Shown in pieces: positions 24,085 to 32,863 of a stretch of DNA of 64,000 nucleotides. The DNA lies in assembly GCA_025403435.1 (NCBI GenBank), contig CM046348.1:25169899-25233898 (forward strand). Direction: 5' to 3'. The stretch's first letter is position 1. The number at the start of each line of letters is the position of its first letter. Below the pieces are notes generated by a model. The model was not told where the DNA came from. It searched no databases and saw only the letters and a program-made list of their open reading frames with translations. The position numbers were made by a program, and so were the translations under genes. The DNA comes from Artocarpus heterophyllus (taxonomy: Eukaryota > Streptophyta > Magnoliopsida > Rosales > Moraceae).

Positions 24085-24132
24085 TCATCAAAACGGCTGA
24101 GTAACGGAATTTCTGGAAACGCGTTTTGATGA
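24085..24132 (+). other. Hairpin motif H1 (before LOG)
   Basis: Stem TCATCAAAACG / CGTTTTGATGA (11 bp) closes the inner boxes GCTGAGTAACGG and CTGGAAACG. The boxes are shared with H2-H4 while the stem sequence is not. An outer imperfect stem, AAATTTATTCGAG (24045) with CTCGAATAAAATTT (24156), encloses it. Confidence 0.7.
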
Positions 24133-24504
24133 ACAAAAGTTTTCTTCAACTCATTCTCGAATAAAATTTCATCAACAAAAAGATTTTTATTTTTGTGATC
24201 TATATAGTTGTTGTTTAATAATTGTGATTGTACCGTTTATCTTATAATAATGATATCTTTACTTTTCTTCTTTTGTCAGATGCATAATTTTATTCGGTTG
24301 GTGTCTTGTGTGTCGTGTAAGATAAGCTTTTCTTCGAATTTTAAAATTTAGTCCCATTTGTCAAAAGTTGTACAGTAAAGTCGAGTTTGTCAAAAGGTTA
24401 ATAGTGTTGTCAGGTACAAGTTGTCTGCAGGGGTGTCACATTTATCTGTCCTTGTCTATCATCATAGCTATCTTTATTTAATTTTACCCAACGTTCTCTT
24501 TAGG

Positions 24505-24516
24505 TGTCTATAAAAT
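24505..24516 (+). promoter_or_regulatory. TGTCTATAAAAT motif, copy 3 (before LOG)
   Basis: Identical to the copies at 20007 and 23169. It ends 88 bases before the LOG ATG, a normal TATA-to-ATG distance for a plant gene. It could drive LOG independently of the LTR. Confidence 0.5.
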
Positions 24517-24604
24517 ACTTTTAGTTCTTAAGTTTTTCTCAAAGCAAATTTATAAGATAAAGTCAGTCAAAAAAAAAAAAAGAGTCTTAGTCTTAGTAAC
24601 TATC

Positions 24605-25243
24605 ATGGATTCCTCGTCCCAGTCATCTTTAAAGTTTAATAATATCTATGTGTTTTGTGGTTCTAAATCAGGAAAAGGTATTGATTACATAGAAAATGCA
24701 TTTCATTTAGGCTATGTCTTGGCTAAGAAAAAGATAAACCTTGGCTATGGAGGAGGTAGTCTAGGTTTAATGGGTACTGTCTCTACTGGAAGACGTTCTG
24801 GAGGTACTGGAGCTTTAGGTATTATTCCAGGTGTCCTTGCTCAAAGTCGTTTATGTGGTCCTACCATTGGTGTTGAAAAAATAGTTGCAGGTATGCCTGA
24901 GCGAATAAGAGACATGGAGTTTGCTTCTGATGCTTTCATTGCTTTACTTGGAGGTTTAGGAACTCTAGAAGAACTTTTTGCCATTGCTAGTTGGAAATTG
25001 TTAGGACTACACTCTAAACCTGTTGGTTTGTTTAATATAAATGGTTACTTTCACAGTTTGCTTAGTTTTTTAGATCATGCTGTGGAACAAAAGTTTCTTG
25101 AGGAGTCAGGAAGAAAGATTTTTATCTCTGCCACTACTGTAGAGGAATTGCTCAAAAAAATGCACGTCATTGATCTTGAAACAGACACTGCAACATCAAA
25201 GTTCTGTGAAAAACGCAAACGAGATTGGGATCTTTCTCTCTAA
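24605..25243 (+). CDS. LOG-family cytokinin riboside 5'-monophosphate phosphoribohydrolase, captured by a retrotransposon
   Basis: This is 212 codons without interruption, close to the ~210-220 aa of plant LOG proteins. These enzymes release active cytokinin base from its nucleotide in the cytosol. The visible blocks are IYVFCGSKSGK (residues 14-24), YGGGSLGLMG (48-57), GIIPGVL (72-78), MPERIRDM with the catalytic-type Arg (97-104), SDAFIALLGGLGTLEELF (108-125) and LHSKPVGLFNINGYFHSLLS (135-154). The usual PGGxGTxxE is LGGLGTLEE here, so Pro is Leu, but the Gly, Thr and Glu remain. The loop at 60-69 also departs from the family. Host LOG genes have several introns and this copy has none, which points to capture from mRNA. 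It is the one fully open cargo frame in an element whose gag is broken. Confidence 0.92.
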   Translation: MDSSSQSSLKFNNIYVFCGSKSGKGIDYIENAFHLGYVLAKKKINLGYGGGSLGLMGTVSTGRRSGGTGALGIIPGVLAQSRLCGPTIGVEKIVAGMPERIRDMEFASDAFIALLGGLGTLEELFAIASWKLLGLHSKPVGLFNINGYFHSLLSFLDHAVEQKFLEESGRKIFISATTVEELLKKMHVIDLETDTATSKFCEKRKRDWDLSL

Positions 25244-25380
25244 ACTCTACCTCTTTTATTTTTACTTACAGCATTATTGTTTTTGTCTTTGCGTTTGTAT
25301 TTGAATAACCACCCTTGTAAGTATATGTTGTTAGTCTTCTTACTTAATCTTGTTAAACATTGGGAACAGTGTTCAATTTA

Positions 25381-25396
25381 GGTTGGGGGGAGAAGG
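25381..25396 (+). other. Internal polypurine tract
   Basis: GGTTGGGGGGAGAAGG follows AACAGTGTTCAATTTA. Athila and Tat elements often carry such a G-rich tract at the start of their long 3' untranslated region. It may prime a second plus-strand start. Confidence 0.5.
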
Positions 25397-25522
25397 TTGT
25401 GTCAATTATTTTCTTTTGTGATTGAATCTGGGACTAGTTTTAAAAACCAAGCGAAAAAAAAACTCAAAAAAAAAAGAGGGTGTGTGCTGTTTGTAAGACT
25501 TTAAGATTCATGTGTTCATAGG

Positions 25523-25565
25523 TCGAGATGGCTGAGTGAAGGTTCTGTCCTGAAACGCGTCTCGA
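25523..25565 (+). other. Hairpin motif H2 (after LOG)
   Basis: Stem TCGAGATG / CGTCTCGA (8 bp, one U-G) closes GCTGAGTGAAGG and CTGAAACG, with 7 bases between the boxes. Confidence 0.7.
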
Positions 25566-25640
25566 TAATGGTCCGAAAATGAAGTCCTTTGTGTTTGTAA
25601 AATTCTCATCTCTGCATCTTTCCTTTGTAGCATGCAAGTT

Positions 25641-25690
25641 TGAAGATGGCTGAGGTAAGGAGTATTTATTATTCTTGAAACGCATCTTCA
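25641..25690 (+). other. Hairpin motif H3 (after LOG)
   Basis: Stem TGAAGATG / CATCTTCA (8 bp, perfect) closes GCTGAGGTAAGG and CTTGAAACG, with 13 bases between the boxes. Confidence 0.7.
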
Positions 25691-25696
25691 CCTTGG

Positions 25697-25746
25697 TAGA
25701 AATAGCTTAGTAATGGAGTGACTAGCATTCTTGAAACGTGTTTCTA
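25697..25746 (+). other. Hairpin motif H4 (after LOG)
   Basis: Stem TAGAAATA / TGTTTCTA (8 bp, one U-G) closes GCTTAGTAATGG and CTTGAAACG, with 13 bases between the boxes. It begins six bases after H3 ends. Confidence 0.7.
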
Positions 25747-25749
25747 CAT

Positions 25750-26984
25750 GATTGTAAAAAAAAAAAATTGTGTATTTGTATTGCATTTATTAAAAAAAAA
25801 ACAACTAAAAAAAAATTTAAAAAAATCTAAAAATATTTTGGTGATTTGCCTCCTGTCCAATGACGATATCAAGATTATATCATTTCCATGACTTAAGGTA
25901 AATTTTAAATATTATTTAAGTTTATGTTAGTTTCTTTAGTTTGCCATATGTTTAGGATGAAATTTTCCCAAAATTTAAACACTTAATCTTGCACTATGAT
26001 TTGTTATATTAATTTAGAGACTGTTTATGTTAGTATAATTTAGTTTATTTTTTATAAAACCTTATAACTTGTTTAAATCCTTCTTGAGATGAAATCTTAG
26101 ATAACACTAAGTTATAGATATAATTTAGGCCATCTTTGGATCGTTTGAGCCTTTGAAGCTAACCTGTTTACATTCTATATCCCTAGTCACCTCGTTGTGC
26201 TTAATGTTCTATTTTCTTTGTTACCCATATATTTAGCCTAGCCTTTTTAATAAATTGTAATCCTTTTCTTGTACCTTTCACTCATAAGGCATCTGTTCTT
26301 TCAAGTGAAATCAGATTTATGAGGTTAGGATGAGTTAGGAATATTTGCTACCTCTGTAAAATATGTATGTTTATTGTAACTCTTCAGTTATTTTATATCA
26401 AAAAAAAAACAAAAAAACAAAAAAAAAAAAAAACATAAAAAAAGAAGAGGAAAGTTAAATATAAAGTGGTTGACAAAAGAAATTTCATTTTGAGTTCGGG
26501 ATTGTAAGCTTTGGGAATTGGATTGTACATTTTAAATGTTCGGGATTTTTGTAAGTGTCTTATGGGTAAACTAAGCCTCAAATATATCTTCCATCATACC
26601 TTTAACCCAAGCCTTATATTACAAGCTAAATAAACTCCTAAAGGTCTTTAACAAGGTGTTATTCTATATTAGTGGAGAGAGGGATGAAAAACAAGTTTAT
26701 AAGAATTAATTTAAATAAATTAAGATATATTAATATAAATTTATCTGATTAATATGCATTGATTAGTAATAGAAATTCACACACACAGAGAGGAAAATTC
26801 ATCTTAAATAATTGATGAACTCAAGAAATGAATCATAACTTAATTAGTGTTTACATCTTTACTTTGAGGCATGAATATGAGATAAACCCTGAAGAAAATC
26901 AGTGAGGAATCGCAAGTTTGAAAAAAAAAATCGTTTGTCTGTTTTAAGTTTTATCGCTTTAGTTGCTAGAGACTAGCAATAAGC
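25750..26984. other. 3' untranslated region of the Athila-like element
   Basis: AT-rich sequence with A-runs at about 25755, 25790 and 26400-26440 and no coding frame of substance. Long non-coding 3' regions are normal in Athila-type elements. Confidence 0.6.
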
Positions 26985-26996
26985 TGGTTGGGGGTG
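26985..26996 (+). other. Polypurine tract before the 3' LTR
   Basis: TGGTTGGGGGTG ends exactly at the LTR start TGATGAGACT. Together with the upstream ACTAGCAATAAG it is the typical Athila plus-strand primer region. Confidence 0.8.
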
Positions 26997-29129
26997 TGAT
27001 GAGACTGTAAAAGTGTACATTTTCTAATGCTTAAATCATTTATTTACGCTTTTATTTCTCATTAAATCCTCTAATTAATAGCATTTTGTGTTAATAAGTA
27101 TTTTTGTGTCTTGGTGTGAAAATATGTTTAAAAATACGTTTTTAGTGTGTTTTATGTTTAATAATATTTTTAGTAATTTTTAGAATCATTTTAGTGTGTT
27201 AAATAAGTGTCTAGTCTATAAATAGTCAAAACCGTAAAAGTAATGCGGTTATTTTATTTTGTGTTTTAGTGTGTTTCATAGTGTGTTTTAAGTTTATAAA
27301 TATGTCTTATTATTTTTTTAGTAATTTTTAAAAATATTTCCAAGTCATAAAAATTATATTTGTGTTACACCGCAAGAAACTGGAATTTTTAGGAGTTTTT
27401 ATTTAATTTTGTGTGTTTTAATGTAAAATAAATATTTTTAATAAATATTATGTTTGTAAAATAATTAATATTAGTGTGATTGTGATTTTAGATTTGAAAT
27501 CTGTAGAAAAAAACAGAGCAAAACGACACCAAAATGGATAAAATCGGACATCAAATGCATCAAAAAGATAAAAAAAAATTCAAATTTAAATTAAATTAGA
27601 CACGTGGCATAACAAGGACCGTCGGATTCACTGTCAAATTCATCTCAGCCGTTCGAGGAAGAGACGCGTGTCAACGCATCATTTGGTGCGTCAGCGGAAT
27701 CTCACAGTGCGGTCCATGTGTCGAGATATGATTGGCGCGTGCATCACATGCGCCGACAAAGCTGCAGCGTGTCACAGAGGGTGCAGCAGGCGTGTCCGAT
27801 CGTGTGCGATTGTGTCCACATGCATCTATTCTTTGAACCGTCAGATCTAAATACTTTGACTCATCCATCGGCCTTAAATCTTGATCCCACCTGGGCCCAT
27901 CTTGCCCGCGTTTGACAACCATTGGATCTCGTTTTGAACGGTTCAGATTGTGCCTGTTCTGTGCTGGTCTGGTCTACGTCACACTGGATTACAAACTCAA
28001 ACTTGCATTCTCACCAACGCAGATCAGCGTGAGAAAAGAAGAAAATAATTCAAATCGGTTAACTTTCAACAGGAAAAAGCATTAATTATCAATGGACGTT
28101 AGTAAATCCGATTCCCTATAAATACCGAGGCATTTGCCTCAGTTGAAAAGCCCCTCTCGTTGCATGAGAATGCTGTTGTAATAATTATAGTCTAGTTTTT
28201 ATTTTAGTTTTCAGTCTAGTTTCTTGTAAAATATTTTCTAGTTTATGTTGTAAAAATTATGCTCAATAATATCAGTAGTACTTTATTAATTATGTCTTTC
28301 TAAATTTCTTTTTAGCTGAGGGGAGAGGGGGAAATTCTGGCAAAATTATCTTAAACATTTTTGGTTTTTCTTAGTTTTCTAAGCTATTGTAATGCCAAAA
28401 TATTCTCTTAGAAAACCTAGAATTTCAATATTTTCTTAGCTAGAACTCTGCCAAAATTACGGTTCTGATTTATCGATGACATAGACTAGCACAGATAATG
28501 CTTGAGAGGACCTTGATTACTCGTAGACAGAGAATGGCTCGGTAAATGCTTAACTTACTATCTTGGTTGTTATTTTAGTTAAGTTATGTTGAAATGCTAC
28601 TTATTTATTAAGTTGTGTTTTTGCTACATTATAGACATGGAATGGCACAGTAAATGCTTGGAAAATCTTGATTTATTGTCGACATAGGATGGCATAGTAT
28701 ATGCTTAAATCAACTAATAAATGAAAAGAGAAACTAAAATATATTGAAGATAATTGTCAGAATAGAACCTTTGAACCTCAGTCCTGTTATTATTGTTGTT
28801 TTACTTCTTTAAATTGTCGTTATTATTGTTGTTACTCTGCTTAAGTTACTATTTGCATGTCTTGTTATTAAAGTTCCAAATTATCAAAATTTACAGATGA
28901 AAAATGTTGTAAAAAAAATGTGTAAATATTGTAAATACATTCTGTGAATAATAAATATTAATCCTCAAATTTTTCAGCTTAAATAAAAAGAAAAAGTTAA
29001 TATAATACATGTACTGGAACTGAATAAATTCTTCCCTGTAAGTTCGACCTCGGATTCACCGAGAAATTATTACTTGAGACAACCTTATACTTGAGGTTAT
29101 TTTAAAATGCGTAAATAGATGCGAGACCA
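26997..29129 (+). repeat. 3' LTR of the Athila-like element
   Basis: TGATGAGACT...GCGAGACCA, aligned end to end with 17181-19310 with scattered, mostly transition differences and a few 1-2-base indels. Confidence 0.95.
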
Positions 29130-29134
29130 ATGTG

Positions 29135-30060
29135 CTTCCAACTTATTTGCATCCTTAAATAGGACATGAGTCGGACATCCCCATATGCAAATATGGTTTA
29201 AGGATGTCTTCCTGCCCATCCATAACTCATGAGGAGTTTTAGGTACCAATTTGGAAGGCACATTGTTCAAAAGATAACTTGCGGTTTCTAATGCATATCC
29301 CCAAAAGGATAAAGGAAATGATGAATACTCATCATAGACCTAACTATGTCCAATAAAGTCCTATTTCTTCTCTCAGCTACACCATTTTGCTGCTAAGTGC
29401 CTGGCACAATCAAATGGGATAAAATCCCATTCTCTAATAGGTGTCCCAAGAGCTCATCAGAATGGTATTCTCCACCTTGATCAAATCGAAGTGCCTTTAT
29501 GGGTTTTCCCAATTGCTTTTTCACTTCAGCCTGAAACTCCCTGAACTTGTCAAAAGTTTCGCTTTTGTGGTGCATCAAGTATACATACCCATATCTTAAG
29601 TAATCATCAATAAAAGTGACAAAATACTCATACCTTCCTCGTGCCTGGATGTTAATCGGTCCGTAAACATCACTATGCACAAGTTTTAGAACCCCTTCGG
29701 CCCTATTACCCTTAGACCTGAATGGTCTTATGGTCATTTTACCCTCCAAACAAGATTCACGTTGAGGTATAGCTTCCACCTTTAAGTGACTTAGAGGTCC
29801 ATCCTTTACCAACCTTTGAATCCTATTAAGGTTAATATGACCAAGGCGCAAATGCCAAAGATAAGTCTTATTAGAGTGAGAAGTTTTAAGTCTTTTAGAG
29901 TTATCATCATTCATCTCAGCATTAAGCAATAAGTCCATCTTAGGTTTGATAAAATATAGATTATTTTGTATCCATCCAGAACAGATAAAAGATTTGTTTT
30001 TATGAATCATCACTTTATTATTAAAAGAAACCAAATAGGAGTCTTTAAATAAAAAAGCTA
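29135..30060 (-). pseudogene. Copia integrase, 5' side of the nested insertion
   Basis: The 213-codon reading 30034-29393 contains LWHLRLGHINLNRIQRLV (GAG-pre-integrase region), FVTFIDDYLRYGYVYLM (first catalytic Asp) and ALRFDQGGEYHSDELL (second Asp and flank). A one-base shift near 29393 then leads through the third block to LEAHS at about 29140, where the Athila-like element is inserted. It is one of the better preserved pieces of this copia. Confidence 0.88.
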
Positions 30061-30092
30061 TAGAAATTAAATTCCTTTTAAATTTAGGAACA

Positions 30093-30308
30093 TTAAAACA
30101 ATCTCACAAAATCAAAATTCCTATAATTATCAAAATAAAGATGGACGTCACCCACTGCTTCTACTGAGACCAAGGATTCATCGTCCATCTGAAGCGTGAA
30201 GTCTTTATGAAGCAGACTTCTCGTTTCTTTGAACCCTTGTAGAGAAACACAAACATGGTTAGTTTCATCAGAATCTATTACCCGAATGTCACTAGATTCA
30301 TCAACCAA
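30093..30308 (-). pseudogene. Copia protease remnant, active site damaged
   Basis: The reading shows VIDSDETNHVCVSLQGFKETR. The sister copy at about 1510 has DSGATNHV. Gly and Ala of the D-S-G-A-T motif have become Asp and Glu, so the protease is dead even where the frame is open. Confidence 0.8.
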
Positions 30309-30359
30309 ACACGTTTCTAAATACAGAAGATCACACCTACCTCCTCAGGACAGGAAGTC

Positions 30360-31130
30360 CTTGCAATTCTCTTAATGTGCCCGACCTTCCCATAGAAGAA
30401 GCACTTAAGCTTCTTTGGGTTCTTCTTCTTCTTCTTCTTGCTCTTGGTATTAGCACGAATAGAAGACTTCTCATTCTTGGCCCGTTGCTTCATTCAATTC
30501 CCTGGGTTAGAATTGGAACCAGAAGCAGCTACCATGTTGGCCTCGCCACCAGCAAGGGATTCCCTGATCAGCAGTTTGAACTCCTGTAACTATTTCATCA
30601 CTCAATTAAGGTCATATCCCCCCTATTGCTTAAATTGAAAGTAGCTCTAAATGAGATAAACTCCTTAGACAAAGTCTCAAAGACCATAGTCATCTGAGTT
30701 TCAGTATCGATGTCGGCTCCATTAGTTTGAGCCTCAGCGAGGTAACCCATGACCAACATCATGTACTCCTTTACAGATGTCCCTAGTCTCTGCTTACAAT
30801 TTAAGAGTTTTCAAAGCGCCCATTGCTGCTTTGTTAGGGCTTGGCCTGTAAACATATCTTCAAGATTATCCAAGATCTACTTAGCAGTCTTATAATCTTC
30901 ATGTTGAGCTTGTAGCACGCTGTTCATGCTGGCCATAACATAGCAACGGGCCTAATCATTATCATCTTTCCAATGATCATATGCTTGTATTTCATCATTG
31001 GAAGAACTTCCCATAGGCTCGAGAGGACAAGTGGTTGTCAGCTCAAATTTTAATTTCTCAAAGGAGAGAATGATGTTCAGGTTCTGTTTCTAATTATTAT
31101 AATTCTCTCCGGTTAATTGGTTTTTGCCAA
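30360..31130 (-). pseudogene. Copia gag remnant
   Basis: On the minus strand from about 31130 the frame gives KNQLTGENYNN and LNIILSFEKLKFELTT, then ILDNLEDMFTGQA near 30870 and a Lys-rich stretch before a damaged zinc knuckle at about 30400 (CFFYGKVGHIK). Several stops are present. Plus-strand open readings here (30377-30638) are shadows. Confidence 0.7.
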
Positions 31131-31311
31131 ATATCGATGATAAAACGTTTTTAGAGATTTTTAATCTAAAATAAAGAATCATATACCAAACATAAGCAAA
31201 CGTATCATAATAATTTAGAAAGATAGCATAATCATGTAAAAACATACAAATGTGTTTATGTGTCAAAACCTTAAAAATATCACAACCTTGCAACGATAAT
31301 TCCCAACTCAA

Positions 31312-32863
31312 AATTCAACAAGCTCCTAAGGGAGTCATGCCAAATTTAATCAGGAACATGGATCTCCTCTTGATTAATATATGCCATCTAGGACCCATAT
31401 GATCCAGCATATATTAATAATTGTTTCTTTGGCCATTAATTTTTTTAACAGAACTCCTAAGGAAGGTTAATAATAAAATTAACATGAGTGTATAACCATC
31501 GTTTCAATATTTTATCCATGATTTATAATCACCACCTAGGGGTGTGCAACCATAAATCATGCTAAAATACCTTATCCTCTCAGAGATCCAATTAGATACA
31601 TGATCGAAATCCCTGAGACCATCATGTTCTTCCCATGGACTAACGATGGAGGCCTTAGGTCCTCACTTCGAAAGCCTTCTCCCACTCAATCTTTTGAAAT
31701 CAAGATTTTATTTTTAAAACATGGGTGAACAATTTTAATTGAGCGGCACTCTCTATTCTATATGGCATGTTATCAATATACATGGCAAATCATATTATAA
31801 TACAGACAAGCAAAGCAATCAAGCAAAGCTACAAGCAAAATAATAATAAATAACCGTAGCGTTATGGTTCCACCCTATAGAATAGAAAACAAAGATTACG
31901 AGAGAATAATCAAAACATATTATCGATTCTTCATCCTCGAATCCTCAAGCTGTATGCTTCTTCATGTAATCCCCATCTTCAAGTCTTCAATCCCTTATAG
32001 ATCGAATACTCCATATTTCTGGTCATATCCAAATTTAATGTTTCTCATAATTGTCCCAAAAATAAAATTAAAACTACATGAAAAACTGCACATTTTTTGG
32101 AAAATAATAGCTCTCTATCGGCAAGCCGGTCTAGGTGATCGGCCTGTCGGTCATGACCCTCCGGCTTGCTGATGTATAAAGATCGGCCTATCGATATATG
32201 ACAATTCAGCCTACTGAACTGAAAGTTTGACTTGCTGCAAAGCTACTAGATTTCTGCCCTGCAAATGGCCTGCCGAACTTGAAGTATAGCCTACTGATCA
32301 TGCAACCATCGGCTTGCCGAACTTAAGGGTTCAGCATGTCGACCTAGCACAAACAACCCTTCTTCAGAAAATACAATTTTTAATGCAATTCATAATTTTA
32401 TTTTCAACAATTCAAAAAACATAAAATTAGAGACTTAAGAAATACTTAGGAACGCCATCATCCATCTTCTAGATCCGTTTTCTAGATCTGTCTTCTTCGA
32501 ATGATTATTTAATTTACAAAATTCTTACAAATTTAAAATTAAACAATAATTTTGAGACGAAAATGATAGTCTGTCATCTAATTTCATGAAAAAACTAGAT
32601 ACATATTTTAACCTCTAAGGAACCACAACGGGTATAAATTAATTAATTAATAATTAATTAAATAATAATTTAATCAACCGTAATTAATTAATAAACATTC
32701 ATCGTATAATCCATAACAACATATGAATATATAGAAATCCTAAAGTGCCAACTCTCTATAAGATTAAATTCAAGCATATGAGAGATCAAGATCACATAAT
32801 TTATACGTAAAGCATGATCATAAACTTACAAATTTATGTAAAAACAATGGCTTTGATACCAAT
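31312..32863 (-). other. Untranslated leader of the nested copia, with primer site
   Basis: The leader runs between the 5' LTR and gag. The primer site is TGGTATCAAAGC on the minus strand (32861-32850), the initiator-Met type with one or two changes. The block 31350-31850 matches 1-560 on the plus strand, showing both copies share this leader. No gene is seen. Confidence 0.75.

Larger units (their letters stand above)
17181..29129 (+). mobile_element. Athila-like non-autonomous Ty3/gypsy element carrying a LOG-family gene
   Basis: The LTRs are 17181-19310 and 26997-29129 (2130 and 2133 bases), both TGATGAGACT...CGAGACCA, with a perfect ATGTG duplication outside. The primer site TGGCGCCGTTACCGGGG is the tRNA-Asp-type site usual in Athila elements. 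The 3' end carries CTAGCAATAAG...GGTTGGGGGTG, a familiar Athila polypurine end. Inside are gag (with stops), a zinc knuckle and a D-L-G-A-S protease, then no RT, RNase H or integrase that I can find. In that space lie a small basic ORF remnant (23443-23985) and an intact LOG-family ORF (24605-25243). In the first ~230 aligned LTR bases I count about 8 differences, so the insertion is fairly young compared with its host elements. Confidence 0.93.

Noticed and set aside
25523..25565. Hairpin H2 as a tRNA or Pol III unit
   Set aside because: TGGCTGAGTG resembles a D-arm/A-box, but there is no anticodon arm, no GGTTCGAATCC-type B-box and no T-arm within a tRNA length.
25523..25746. Hairpins H2-H4 as hammerhead ribozymes
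   Set aside because: Box 1 reads CUGAGU(A/G)A rather than CUGANGA. A third helix would be only two base pairs (AC..GU), and in H3 one of these is mismatched. Kept only as a hypothesis to test.
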